Origin: an uncultured Marinobacter sp.
GTDB taxonomy: Bacteria; Pseudomonadota; Gammaproteobacteria; Pseudomonadales; Oleiphilaceae
Assembly: GCF_913055835.1 (NCBI RefSeq)
Contig: NZ_CAJXKQ010000003.1
Span: 62,001 to 126,000, forward strand
Length of the DNA: 64,000 bases
Reading direction: 5' to 3'
Positions within the stretch are counted from its first letter, which is position 1. Every line of letters starts with the position of its first letter. Below are positions 1-10,015 of the stretch, piece by piece. The notes beneath the pieces are model-generated. The model was not told the origin of the DNA and ran no database searches. It saw nothing but the letters and a program-made list of their open reading frames with translations. The position numbers were made by a program, and so were the translations under genes.

Positions 1-69
1 CCGTGACGCATGATGAGCAGTTGCAAAGACCTTCTCCTTGTAGACCCTCTAAGGCGTTTCCGGGCAGTT

Positions 70-1137
70 CTACTGGCTGATGGTACGCGGCAATATGAAC
101 TCTACGTCGGAATTCTGGACCGACATCATCAGGCTGTTGATCACCGCCTTGATTGACGCATTATCGTAAAGGATTTCGTAAAGCCCGCGAACCAGCGGCA
201 TGTAGATGCCAATCGCCTCGGCCTTCTCCTTGACCAGCTTCAGGGTATAGATACCTTCTGCAACCTGCCCAAGATCTGCAACGGCGTCGTCCAGCTTCTG
301 GCCCTGCCCAACGGCAAAGCCCACTCGGAAGTTACGGCTCTTGGACGAGGTGCAGGTGACTATCAGGTCGCCAACACCCGCCAGCCCCATAAAGGTCATC
401 GGGTTGGCACCGAGGCTGACGGCAAACCGGCTCATTTCTGCAAGGCCCCGGGTAATCAGCATGGCCTTGGCGTTCTCCCCCATCTCCAGGGCCGATGCGA
501 GGCCGGCGACAATCGCGTAAATATTCTTCAGCGCCCCGGCAAGTTCCACGCCATACACATCGACATTGGCGTAAACCCGGAAGTACTCGCAGCCCAGCAG
601 ATCCTGAACGGCGCGGCGCACATCCGGATCCTTGGCCGCAATAACGGTGGCAGTCAGGTCGCGGTTTACAATTTCTCCCGCCAGATTGGGGCCACTGAGA
701 ACGCCAATCCGACAGCGGGGAATTTCTTCCTGGAGAATCTCGCTCATCAGCTTGAAGCCGTGCTCTTCAATGCCTTTGGTCAGGCTGATAACAATCTGGT
801 CATCGCGGAATTTATCGCAGTTTTCACGGATTACGGCCCGAAAGGCCTTGCTGGGAATGGCGACGAACACGATTTCAGCCTTGCTGACCGCATCCGCAAG
901 ATCGGTGGTGGGCTGGATATCTCCGGCCAGCTCAATGCCTGGCATATAGCGGCTGTTAATGCGGGTGGTGCGGATTTCCTCGGCCTGGGCCTCACCGCGC
1001 ATCCAGAAGTGCACACGGTGACCGTTCTCACCCAGCACCTTCGCCATGGCGGTGCCAAAGCTGCCACCGCCCAGAACCGCTACATCATGCACCGGTCCGC
1101 GTGCCTCAGTATCGCGAGGCGTCGATTGTTCAGACAT
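70..1137 (-). CDS. gpsA: NAD(P)-dependent glycerol-3-phosphate dehydrogenase
   Basis: 355 aa ORF with N-terminal GGGSFGTA Rossmann motif and GpsA-like GPNLAGEI and ELAGALKNIYAI motifs. Confidence 0.96.
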   Translation of the reverse strand: MSEQSTPRDTEARGPVHDVAVLGGGSFGTAMAKVLGENGHRVHFWMRGEAQAEEIRTTRINSRYMPGIELAGDIQPTTDLADAVSKAEIVFVAIPSKAFRAVIRENCDKFRDDQIVISLTKGIEEHGFKLMSEILQEEIPRCRIGVLSGPNLAGEIVNRDLTATVIAAKDPDVRRAVQDLLGCEYFRVYANVDVYGVELAGALKNIYAIVAGLASALEMGENAKAMLITRGLAEMSRFAVSLGANPMTFMGLAGVGDLIVTCTSSKSRNFRVGFAVGQGQKLDDAVADLGQVAEGIYTLKLVKEKAEAIGIYMPLVRGLYEILYDNASIKAVINSLMMSVQNSDVEFILPRTISQ

Positions 1138-1200
1138 AGTTCTTCCGTTTGTCAGATCGGGTGTGAAACCGGCTGCGCCGCGCTCAAAAGGCAGGAGGCG

Positions 1201-1692
1201 TTAACCGGGCTCTTCGCATTCCAGAGCGCGCACCAGATTCTTGAATTCTTCCCTGTTTCGGTTGTTCAGGCCCATCAGCACCTTGTGGGCATCGAGAACC
1301 TTATCCCGAACCTGCTGTTCGCTGGCCCTGAGTACAGGTATTTCTTCAAGCTCTTCAATACGGGACGCGGGTTCTCGGACAATAATGAAAATCTTGTCGA
1401 AGCCCATGGAAGTGATAATGCGGGTAATGTCAGGGTTGGTCGAAATCAGCGTGGGCAGGAAATGGCTCTGTTTCTGGGCTGCCATGGCTATTTTCGCCAG
1501 CAGACCGAGCGTGGTGCTGTCGATGATCTCGGTTTCGGTCAGATCGACCACCACGGTTTTGAACTGTGGGTCCTGGGTGATGGACTCAACCAGATTGTCC
1601 AGCGTCGAACACAGGTTCAGCCGGATTTCCCCGATAAACTTCAGGACATAAATGCCCTGTTTTTCAGCTTGCAGGATCTTGTAACCAGCCAT
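1201..1692 (-). CDS. STAS-domain anti-sigma factor antagonist (RssC/HsbA-like)
   Basis: 163 aa; STAS signature VVVDLTETEIIDSTTLGLLAKI with candidate phospho-Ser; adjacent to a SpoIIE phosphatase gene. Confidence 0.8.
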   Translation of the reverse strand: MAGYKILQAEKQGIYVLKFIGEIRLNLCSTLDNLVESITQDPQFKTVVVDLTETEIIDSTTLGLLAKIAMAAQKQSHFLPTLISTNPDITRIITSMGFDKIFIIVREPASRIEELEEIPVLRASEQQVRDKVLDAHKVLMGLNNRNREEFKNLVRALECEEPG

Positions 1693-1706
1693 GTTTCACA
1701 CTGCCA

Positions 1707-2915
1707 CTATTTCGACGGGGTGTTATCTGATCCGTTTATGGTATCAGTTACCGACACGATAGCGATATCGTCCGGCAGCTCTGTGATCTGATCGAGGTTC
1801 AGAGCCTCGCTCAGAGAGGCGATAGTGTGACGACCTCCTGATACGAGTTCAAGTAGTGTCCGCTCCTTTTCATCCAGACCTTTTTCGCGGATAACCTCCA
1901 GAATTCCATCCGAAAACAGGGTCAGGTGGAAAGGCTTGTTCAGGGGTACTTCGTACACCTCCCACTCCGGGGTCTCAAAAAGCCCCACCGGCAGCCCGCT
2001 ACCCTCGAGAAAAGCCGTCTCTCCTCCCTCGAAGGACAGAATGGGCATTGGAAAGTGTGCACCCACCGCGTAATTCAATTTACGCTCACTCAGGCAAATA
2101 ATGCCAACGAACACGGTTACGTGTTTGCCGAGACCGGTATCAAGCAGTTCCGAGTTAATCCGTTCCAGGAATCTATCCGGATACAGAATGTCCTCACTGG
2201 AACCGCGGCGCAGGTTGCGTTGCAGCCGGTTTGTCAGGTTTTTCAGCAAAACCGTCACGAACGCGGAACTTGCGCCATGGCCTGATACATCCGCGATGTA
2301 GACCAGAACCTTGTCGTCGGAAATTCGGAAGTAATCCAGGAAATCACCGCTCAGATAGAGCGATGGTTTGATCATGTGGTCTACGTGCAGCCCACTCATG
2401 ACCTGCTCGTGTTCAGGCAGCATCCTTAGCTGGACTTTCCGGCCGGCACGCTGGTCTGCCCTCAGCTCCGCAATGCCGTCCCGAAGATCCCGGTTTGCCT
2501 CTTCCAGTTCCTGCCGGTACAGCTGGTTAAGCCGGTTGACCCGCACCCTGTCAAACAGCTTTCCCAGCACGTCATCCAGGGCGCCCTTGTCGTCGTTGCA
2601 GGGCTTGAGCACGAAGTCCGCAGCCCCGGCCCGAAGCGCACTGACCACATCGGCACTGGATTCGCTCGATGAACAGGCGACGATCGGGGTGAAGGTTTCG
2701 GCTTCTTCCAGGCGGTTGGCAAGGTCCCGGATGGCCTCCGGTGACAGATCTGCAAAGATGACGTCGGGAATGTTATCGTCAAACAGTGCCTTGGCGCCGG
2801 CGAGATCCGGGTATCCCGTTACATAGAAGCCCCTCGCTTCGAGGTATCGGGCGAGATCCATACGGGCCTTTTCATCGGCGTCTATTATAAGTATGCGCTC
2901 GGTGCGCGAGGTCAT
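1707..2915 (-). CDS. Response regulator with PP2C/SpoIIE phosphatase output domain (RssB-like)
   Basis: 402 aa; receiver domain (ILIIDAD, FADLSPE, VLKP) followed by SpoIIE motifs (ADVSGHGASSAF, LFSDGILE, PDDIAIVSV). Confidence 0.88.
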   Translation of the reverse strand: MTSRTERILIIDADEKARMDLARYLEARGFYVTGYPDLAGAKALFDDNIPDVIFADLSPEAIRDLANRLEEAETFTPIVACSSSESSADVVSALRAGAADFVLKPCNDDKGALDDVLGKLFDRVRVNRLNQLYRQELEEANRDLRDGIAELRADQRAGRKVQLRMLPEHEQVMSGLHVDHMIKPSLYLSGDFLDYFRISDDKVLVYIADVSGHGASSAFVTVLLKNLTNRLQRNLRRGSSEDILYPDRFLERINSELLDTGLGKHVTVFVGIICLSERKLNYAVGAHFPMPILSFEGGETAFLEGSGLPVGLFETPEWEVYEVPLNKPFHLTLFSDGILEVIREKGLDEKERTLLELVSGGRHTIASLSEALNLDQITELPDDIAIVSVTDTINGSDNTPSK

Positions 2916-3029
2916 GGCGACTGCCCTAAACTACCAGCGATAAACGATAAATTGGCTTTGTTAAGCCTATTCTGGCACGCCCCTGTGATATAACAAGGCC
3001 AGTTTCATGAAATTGGGAGATTCCATCTG

Positions 3030-4514
3030 ATGCGACGTGCCGTTAACGATCTTCTCGGAGCCTATGACAAGCTGATCATGGATCCGGTTCACGGTGGTAT
3101 TCCACTTTACCGGCACGAGATTCAGGTGATTGACCATCCGCTTTTCCAGCGACTGCGCAACATCTGCCAGAACGACATCCTGAGCCTGGTCTTTCCCGGC
3201 GCAACCCATTCCCGATTCCTTCACAGCATTGGTGTTATGCACGTAGGCACCCGGATGTTCCGGTCAATGATTGACGCCTACCTCAGGGAACGCCAACTGA
3301 GCGAACAAACCGACCTGAGCCTGAGCCAGCTTGACGCCATCGACTACCTGGCCAAAACCATCCGGCTGGGCTGCCTGTTACACGACAGTGGCCATTCAAG
3401 CTTCTCCCACCAGTTCACCCAGGCTCGACGCATTCGGGAACTGATGTCGAGGCCCGGCCGATTCCGGGATCTCTGGCGGGGCGTGGATTATTCCGCCTAC
3501 CACCCGGAGGAGCCGGATGAACTGGAACACGAGCATTACTCCGTGCGGGTCGCGCACGACGTGCTGATGGCAGTGGATCTGGAAAGCGCCGGTCTTTATG
3601 CCCGGGATGTTATCGGCATCATGGAAACTACCGAAGTGAAACCCAGCGAGACCTTCTGTCGCCATGCCCGAACCTTCTGGGCATTCATTGCCGGTGAGGA
3701 TGCGGCGTCGGGTTCGCCGCTGAGTGACAACATCCCCGGTCTGGTGATGGATTTGCTGTCTTCAATTGTATCCGGGGAGATTGATGCCGATCGGGCCGAT
3801 TATATGTTGCGGGATGGCTTCCACTCGTCGGTAACCATAGGCGGCTTCAATCTGGACCACCTGCTGAGTAACCTGCGTTTCGGTTGGGATGTGTCCGAAC
3901 CCTGGCTGGGGCTGGCCATCACCCAGAAGGGCCTGGGTGCGCTCGAAGACTTCGTTTACAGCCGCCACCAGATGTATCGGAAAGTGTACGCCCACAAGAC
4001 CGCTCTCGGCTTTGACTGGCTGCTTCGGGAAGCGATCAATGAAGTGCTCGATGACCCGGAAAATTTTGAATGGGTGGATACCTGCCTGAGTGATATGACC
4101 TTCTTTGCGGAGCTCACCGACAACTTCTTCTGGGAGGCATTCAGGAAGGTGGCCCGCAAACACCCGAAGAGCTTCTCGTTCTGTATTGTGAACCGGGTGA
4201 AGCTGAACCATCTGGATACCCGGGAAGACCTCTCAGCCAGGGGCATTGAACGGCACAGTACCTGGCTGGCCGGCGAGCTTTCGCTCAGCCCGGCCCAGGT
4301 GGTGACCTGCTCAATGCGGGCGCGGTTCTCGAACATTCAGGACAATTTCAACGGTATCAAGGTACTGGTTCGCGAGCCCATTCACCGCTCCCGTTCACTG
4401 AAGAAGATCACCGATGTGAGCGCGTTTTTCAGCAAATTCAGCGACGGCACCATCACCCATTTCTACACTCGCCCGGATGTCACCACCGGCAGCCAGGAAT
4501 CGCTCACTGAGTAG
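3030..4514 (+). CDS. HD-domain phosphohydrolase (COG1078/dGTPase-like)
   Basis: 494 aa; HxxxVxH-type start and LLHDSGHSSFSHQF HD motif; DRADYMLRD. Confidence 0.85.
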   Translation: MRRAVNDLLGAYDKLIMDPVHGGIPLYRHEIQVIDHPLFQRLRNICQNDILSLVFPGATHSRFLHSIGVMHVGTRMFRSMIDAYLRERQLSEQTDLSLSQLDAIDYLAKTIRLGCLLHDSGHSSFSHQFTQARRIRELMSRPGRFRDLWRGVDYSAYHPEEPDELEHEHYSVRVAHDVLMAVDLESAGLYARDVIGIMETTEVKPSETFCRHARTFWAFIAGEDAASGSPLSDNIPGLVMDLLSSIVSGEIDADRADYMLRDGFHSSVTIGGFNLDHLLSNLRFGWDVSEPWLGLAITQKGLGALEDFVYSRHQMYRKVYAHKTALGFDWLLREAINEVLDDPENFEWVDTCLSDMTFFAELTDNFFWEAFRKVARKHPKSFSFCIVNRVKLNHLDTREDLSARGIERHSTWLAGELSLSPAQVVTCSMRARFSNIQDNFNGIKVLVREPIHRSRSLKKITDVSAFFSKFSDGTITHFYTRPDVTTGSQESLTE

Positions 4515-5532
4515 CAGACCCGGCATTGAGTTCGGCAACCAGTCCGCAGGCGCTGTCGAACGCACCCTCGACGCGACCACCGCTGAGCCAGTCGCCAGCC
4601 AGCCCAAGGTGATAGTCTGGGAACCACAGGTGGCCGGGCTGCTCGCCCCCTTCGGAGCGGGCATAAAGCCAACGATGAGTGACAACCTCATCTGGCCCGG
4701 TTTCGAAGCCCGTAAGTTCCTGGAACGCAGCCAGGAGTTTATCGGCCACTTCCTCCGCGGGAGCATCCACATGCTCCTCCGTCCAGGCCGGGCTGGCGTG
4801 CAGAACCCACCACTGGCCATGATCGTCCCTACCGGGTTTGCTGGAATTGTTGGCAACCCAGAACAGGGCCGGGTGCTGGCACCGCATGCCTTCGTGATGC
4901 GGCCACGGCGAGAGCGGGAAGTGCGCGGCCACGGCCCAGCACGGCAAAACCCGGCTTACGGGATCATCCAGCTGGGACGCCAATGCGTCGAGGCCACTGT
5001 CAGCCAGCAGATCCCGGGCCTGGGCCGGAGGCGCGGTAATGATCACCCCGTCAAAGTCGCCAAGGTGAGCACCGGCGGTGTCCAGGACAGCCCAGGACTG
5101 GTCGTTACGGGCCAATTTGCCTACCCGGGTTTCCGTGACAACCGTGGCATGCTCGGACAGCGCCCGGCTGATGGCGGTCATACGCGGTTTGCCTACGAAA
5201 CGGGTCTCCTGGGGAAACGGCTTCCATTGACCTGCCTCCGTCTGGAAACCAAACCGGCCTTGCCAAGGTCCGAAGCTGTCAGGGCCGGCAAATTTTCGGA
5301 GAAACGGCAGAAAATCCGGGTTTCGGGAGGTGAAGTATTGTGCACCCACATCCGCCGACCCGCCCGTAACCCGTTTCGCTGCAAGCCTGCCACCGGGTCC
5401 CCGGCTTTTCTCAAAGACAGTGACGCGATGGCCGAGCCCCTGTAATTGGATGGCCGCTGTCAGGCCGGCAAGGCCTGAACCAACAATGGCAATACGGCGT
5501 ATAAGTGGCGCATGAAAGGTGTGATTAAACAT
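4504..5532 (-). CDS. FAD/NAD(P)-binding oxidoreductase (renalase-like amine oxidase family)
   Basis: 342 aa; IAIVGSGLAGLTAAIQLQGLGHRVTVFEKSRGPGGR dinucleotide-binding fold; LAGDWLSGGRVEGAF C-terminal FAD motif. Confidence 0.82.
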   Translation of the reverse strand: MFNHTFHAPLIRRIAIVGSGLAGLTAAIQLQGLGHRVTVFEKSRGPGGRLAAKRVTGGSADVGAQYFTSRNPDFLPFLRKFAGPDSFGPWQGRFGFQTEAGQWKPFPQETRFVGKPRMTAISRALSEHATVVTETRVGKLARNDQSWAVLDTAGAHLGDFDGVIITAPPAQARDLLADSGLDALASQLDDPVSRVLPCWAVAAHFPLSPWPHHEGMRCQHPALFWVANNSSKPGRDDHGQWWVLHASPAWTEEHVDAPAEEVADKLLAAFQELTGFETGPDEVVTHRWLYARSEGGEQPGHLWFPDYHLGLAGDWLSGGRVEGAFDSACGLVAELNAGSATQ

Positions 5533-5648
5533 GGATTATCGTGCATCCAATTCCGGTAGTGAGATCGTACAACTCCCCATGAAACAGCTTTGGCAACACG
5601 GCTGACTGTGCGATCAAGGTTCCATTAAAGAGAAAGGGCAATCAGGGT

Positions 5649-6605
5649 ATGACCCGAATGCAGCATTGGCTTACAAACATTCTGAGATGGTTCGACTCCG
5701 AAGCGGGTTCGGATCACATCGACACAACGTCCAGATCGTTCAATTTTTTAAGGGTTATCCCGTTCATAGCGCTTCACCTGGCGTGCCTGCTGGCGTTCTA
5801 CACCGGTGCCAGCGCTTTCGCCATCGGGTTTGCGATCGCGTTTTTCCTCGTGCGCATGTTCGCAATCACCGGATTCTACCATCGTTACTTTGCCCACAAG
5901 ACCTTCAAGACCGGCCGCCCTGCCCAGTTTGTTTTTGCCGTTCTGGGCGCCAGCGCAGCCCAGCGCGGGCCATTATGGTGGGCCGCTCACCACCGCCACC
6001 ATCATCAACACTCCGATGACGTCAAAGACCTCCACTCACCCCACCAGGGCGGTTTCTGGTGGGCTCACATGGGCTGGTTCACCTGTGACGCCGGTTTCGC
6101 CACCGACGAACGCCGGGTCCGTGATTGGCTCAAATTTCCCGAATTGAGACTGATCAACCGCTTCGATGCTCTCGTACCGGCCTTGGCGGCCGTGGGTATC
6201 TACGCCCTGGGTGAGGCTTTGGCCGCCTGGGCGCCGGGTCTTGGCACCAACGGTTTGCAATTGCTGGTGTGGGGATTCTTTATTTCAACGGTGGTGCTGT
6301 TCCACGCCACTGTCTCGATCAACTCCCTGTCCCACGTCTGGGGCAAGCGCCGCTTCGAGACATCCGACGACAGCCGGAATAATTTCTGGCTGGCCCTGAT
6401 CACTCTTGGCGAGGGCTGGCACAACAACCACCATCGCTGGCCCCAGTCTGTCCGCCAGGGCTTCCGCTGGTATGAAATTGACATCACCTGGTACGGGCTC
6501 TGGCTGATGTCCAAACTGGGCATCATCTGGGAGCTGAACCCGATACCCAAGCATATTCAGGAAGAAACACGCGAACTGGATAGAATGAGGAGGAGCAGGC
6601 AATGA
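5649..6605 (+). CDS. Membrane fatty acid (acyl-CoA delta-9 type) desaturase
   Basis: 318 aa; three His boxes HRYFAH, HRHHHQHSD, HNNHHRW. Confidence 0.92.
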   Translation: MTRMQHWLTNILRWFDSEAGSDHIDTTSRSFNFLRVIPFIALHLACLLAFYTGASAFAIGFAIAFFLVRMFAITGFYHRYFAHKTFKTGRPAQFVFAVLGASAAQRGPLWWAAHHRHHHQHSDDVKDLHSPHQGGFWWAHMGWFTCDAGFATDERRVRDWLKFPELRLINRFDALVPALAAVGIYALGEALAAWAPGLGTNGLQLLVWGFFISTVVLFHATVSINSLSHVWGKRRFETSDDSRNNFWLALITLGEGWHNNHHRWPQSVRQGFRWYEIDITWYGLWLMSKLGIIWELNPIPKHIQEETRELDRMRRSRQ

Positions 6606-7069
6606 CAACCGCCTCAAAGATCGAAGTAGGAACGCGTAATTCGGCTGTGCCGGCAACGCTGGACAGTTTCCGGGCGCTGTTCAACGAACTGGACAAAGGC
6701 AACCTGAACAAGCTTTCGCGGGTCTACAGTGAGGAAATCCGCTTTCAGGATCCTCTTGGCACGGTGAACGGGCTTGATGAACTCACCCATTATTTTGCGG
6801 GCGCTTATGCCAACGTAATCTCCTGTCGCTTCGAATTTGGCGAAGCGGTTGTTGAGGGAGAGTTCGCTGCCCTGCCCTGGGTCATGGTTCTGCGTCACAA
6901 GCGCATCCGCAAAGGCCGTGAAGTTCAGGTACAGGGTATCAGCCACCTGGAGATCCGGGACGGCATGGTGTGTTACCACCGCGATTACTTCGACGCGGGA
7001 GAAATGCTCTACGAAAACCTGCCGGTCGTTGGCAGGGTCATTCGCTGGATCAAGGATCAGGCAGGATGA
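6602..7069 (+). CDS. NTF2/SnoaL-like nuclear transport factor 2 family protein
   Basis: 155 aa; SnoaL-like fold pattern (VYSEEIRFQDPLGTVNGLDELTHYFAGAY); 4-nt overlap with upstream gene. Confidence 0.82.
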   Translation: MTTASKIEVGTRNSAVPATLDSFRALFNELDKGNLNKLSRVYSEEIRFQDPLGTVNGLDELTHYFAGAYANVISCRFEFGEAVVEGEFAALPWVMVLRHKRIRKGREVQVQGISHLEIRDGMVCYHRDYFDAGEMLYENLPVVGRVIRWIKDQAG

Positions 7070-7866
7070 GTGATCGACTTCAGGAAACCTCGAATATCTG
7101 GATAACCGGTGCCAGCTCAGGCATTGGCGAGTCCGTCACTCGCGCGCTTGCCCGGGGTGGCCATCGGCTTGTTATTACCGGGCGGCGCCAGGGGGCGCTC
7201 GAGGAACTGGCCTCTGTTGCACCCGAGCGGATAATCCCTGCGGCGGCAGACACCACCAGCAAGGAAGATCTGCAAGCCATTGCCGGGACGCTCGAGAATC
7301 ACGGCGACCTGAATATGGTGATTCTCAACGCCGGCACCTGCGAATACCTCGAGATTGCCCATTACAGCAGCGATGTGATCGAGAAAAACATCCACACCAA
7401 CGTGATTGGCACGGCCAGGTGCCTGGATATTGCCCTGCCCGCTCTGCGACGCACCAGAGCGAAGGGGCAACCGGCCACCCTGGTGATTGTCAGCTCCTCG
7501 GCCTGGTGGTTCCCCTTTGGCCGGGCCGAAGGTTACGGAGCGTCCAAGGCTGCGTTGACGTATTTCGCCCATTCTCTAAGGGCAGACCTTGCTGCCGAAG
7601 GCATTGATGTCGTGGTCGTCTCGCCGGGGTTCGTCAAGACACCGCTCACCGACCGCAACGATTTTCCCATGCCTTTCCTTGTCTCTGCCGAAGATGCAGC
7701 TGAGCGGATTGTCAGCGGCCTGGCCCGTGGCAAGAACGAAATTGCCTTCCCCAAGCGCTTCACCTGGATGCTGAAAGTTCTCGGCGCCCTTCCCCGGCCT
7801 CTGATCGACCGCATGTCGGCCTCCATGGCTCGTAAAAGCAACACCGAACAGGAAAACAATGGATGA
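7066..7866 (+). CDS. Short-chain dehydrogenase/reductase
   Basis: ITGASSGIGESV cofactor motif, YGASKAAL catalytic motif; ATG at 7066 overlapping the upstream TGA preferred over the longer ORF starting at 6970. Confidence 0.9.
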   Translation: MSDRLQETSNIWITGASSGIGESVTRALARGGHRLVITGRRQGALEELASVAPERIIPAAADTTSKEDLQAIAGTLENHGDLNMVILNAGTCEYLEIAHYSSDVIEKNIHTNVIGTARCLDIALPALRRTRAKGQPATLVIVSSSAWWFPFGRAEGYGASKAALTYFAHSLRADLAAEGIDVVVVSPGFVKTPLTDRNDFPMPFLVSAEDAAERIVSGLARGKNEIAFPKRFTWMLKVLGALPRPLIDRMSASMARKSNTEQENNG

Positions 7867-9128
7867 GTAGTGAACGTCAGCGAATTGCTGTCATTGGGGC
7901 TGGCGTTTCCGGCCTCACGGCTGCCTGGCTCTTGGCCGAGAAGCACGAGGTTCAGGTTTTTGAAGCGGGCGACTATGCCGGCGGCCACACCAACACCGAG
8001 CAGGTTGAAGCGGGCGGTCGAACCTGGCCGGTTAACACGGGCTTTATCGTGTTCAACGACTGGACCTACCCCAATTTCATAAAATTGATGGAACGGCTCG
8101 GAGTTGCGTCAGAAGTCAGCGACATGAGCTTCAGCGTGGATTGCAGCAGCACCGGCCTCCAGTACAACGGCACCAGCCTGAACACCCTGTTTGCCCAGCG
8201 CCGGAATCTGTTCAACCTGCCGTTCCTGAAAATGGTGCGGGAGATCCTGCGCTTTAACAAGGAAACCCGAGCAGATCTCGAGGCGGGTAACATCAGCAAT
8301 GAGGAAACCCTAGGCGAATACCTGAACCGGAATGGTTATTCACGGTACTTCCGGAATTACTACATAGTGCCCATGGGTGCAGCCATCTGGTCAGCGCCGG
8401 AGATTGTCCTGGAACAGTTTCCCATCCGGTTCTTCCTGCAGTTTTTCAACAATCACGGCATGCTGTCTGTGGACGACCGCCCTACCTGGCGGGTAATTTC
8501 CGGAGGCTCTGCCCAGTACGTGAAGAAAATGATGTACAGGTTGGGTGATGGTATGCACCTGAACAGCCCTGTCGACAGGGTGGTCCGGGATGAAACCGGC
8601 GTTACCCTCTCGGTAAAGGGCGAGGACCACCATTTCGACCAGGTGATCTTTGCGTGCCACAGTGATCAGGCGCTTGCCATGCTGGGAGATCCCACCGACA
8701 AGGAACGGGATATCCTGGGCGCCATGGCCTACCAGAATAATGATGTGGTGCTCCATACGGACAGCAGCGTGTTGCCGGACAACCGCCGCGCCTGGGCCGC
8801 CTGGAACTATTTCATCCCGACCCACAGCACGGAGCCTGTGTCTGTAACCTACAACATGAATATCCTGCAGAATTTCCACGATGCCCCGGAAACCTTTTGC
8901 GTGACCCTTAATCGCAGCCGCGATATCGACCCCGAAAAGATCATCAAGCGCTTTGAGTACGCTCACCCAGTGTTCACCCTGGGCGCAGTGGCCGCTCAGG
9001 AGCGCTACGATGAAATCGGCAACCAGAATCGCACCCATTACTGCGGCGCCTACTGGTTTAACGGCTTCCACGAAGACGGTGTTCGCAGTGCCTTGCGGGT
9101 AACCGAGGCCTTCGGGGTGGAGCTTTGA
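7863..9128 (+). CDS. NAD(P)/FAD-dependent oxidoreductase (amine oxidase family)
   Basis: 421 aa; IAVIGAGVSGLTAAWLLAEKHEVQVFEAGDYAGGHT; 4-nt overlap with SDR. Confidence 0.9.
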   Translation: MSSERQRIAVIGAGVSGLTAAWLLAEKHEVQVFEAGDYAGGHTNTEQVEAGGRTWPVNTGFIVFNDWTYPNFIKLMERLGVASEVSDMSFSVDCSSTGLQYNGTSLNTLFAQRRNLFNLPFLKMVREILRFNKETRADLEAGNISNEETLGEYLNRNGYSRYFRNYYIVPMGAAIWSAPEIVLEQFPIRFFLQFFNNHGMLSVDDRPTWRVISGGSAQYVKKMMYRLGDGMHLNSPVDRVVRDETGVTLSVKGEDHHFDQVIFACHSDQALAMLGDPTDKERDILGAMAYQNNDVVLHTDSSVLPDNRRAWAAWNYFIPTHSTEPVSVTYNMNILQNFHDAPETFCVTLNRSRDIDPEKIIKRFEYAHPVFTLGAVAAQERYDEIGNQNRTHYCGAYWFNGFHEDGVRSALRVTEAFGVEL

Positions 9129-9130
9129 CC

Positions 9131-10015
9131 ATGAACAGCCAGTGGCTGGAGGGTACTGTCCGGCACAGACGGAAGTACCCGGTTCAACATGAATTCAGCT
9201 ACAGCACGGGCATGCTGGCCCTGGATACCGATGAGTGGGGCAAGGTTGCCGGAGTCAGCCCGTTATTCTCGCTGGAACGCTTCAACTGGATGTCCCTGAA
9301 GCGCAGGGATTACTTCCGCCCGGAGACAGACGATCTGTCGGTTGCCGTTCGCGACCATGTGGAGGAAGCCACCGGCTGGCGTCCGGACGGGGAAGTGGAA
9401 TTGATTACCCATCCCCGCTACTTTGGCTATGTGTTCAACCCGGTCAGTTTCTATTTCTGCTACCGCGCCGGGGAACGCCCCGCTGATGGCGTGGTGCCGA
9501 AAGTCATCGTTGCCCAGATTACCAACACGCCCTGGCACGATCGCCATGCCTATTGCCTCGAAACCACGGGGGCAGAACCCAACCAGGCGGGTTGGCGCAC
9601 GGAGCAGTTCGGCTTCAGCAAGCGTTTTCATGTGTCGCCGTTCAATGGCATGAACCAGCACTACGAGTGGACATTCAGTTTCCGGGGTCCGGAGCTGAGA
9701 ATCCACATGAATGTTCTGGAGGAAGGCCGTAAACATTTTGATGCCACCCTGGTAGTCCAACGCACCCCTATCACTCGTAAAGATGTGCACAGAAGTCTTC
9801 GAAAGTTTCCGCTTGAGGCATTCAAGGTTGTGGCAGGCATTTACTGGCATGCCCTCCGGCTCAAGCTCAAGGGTGCACCGTTCTATAGCCACCCGGACAA
9901 ACTTCCCGAGGACGATAATGCCTACCGCCGTGGGCACGATGATGCCGGGCTGGACGTCACCAGCTCCGAGACCAATGACAAGATTCGTGGAAGGGTAAGC
10001 TCATGGAGAACGTGA
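9131..10015 (+). CDS. DUF1365 domain-containing protein
   Basis: Conserved VRHRRKYPVQHEFSYS, PRYFGYVFNPVSFYFCY and KRFHVSPFNGM motifs; ATG at 9131 (or TTG at 9125). Confidence 0.9.
   Translation: MNSQWLEGTVRHRRKYPVQHEFSYSTGMLALDTDEWGKVAGVSPLFSLERFNWMSLKRRDYFRPETDDLSVAVRDHVEEATGWRPDGEVELITHPRYFGYVFNPVSFYFCYRAGERPADGVVPKVIVAQITNTPWHDRHAYCLETTGAEPNQAGWRTEQFGFSKRFHVSPFNGMNQHYEWTFSFRGPELRIHMNVLEEGRKHFDATLVVQRTPITRKDVHRSLRKFPLEAFKVVAGIYWHALRLKLKGAPFYSHPDKLPEDDNAYRRGHDDAGLDVTSSETNDKIRGRVSSWRT

Noticed and set aside
760-1791. 343-aa plus-strand ORF over gpsA and the STAS gene
   Set aside because: Antisense to two well-supported genes and crosses their boundary; no recognisable domain; typical high-GC shadow ORF.
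4477-5445. 322-aa plus-strand ORF downstream of the HD-domain gene
   Set aside because: Antisense to the FAD oxidoreductase, which has clear cofactor motifs.
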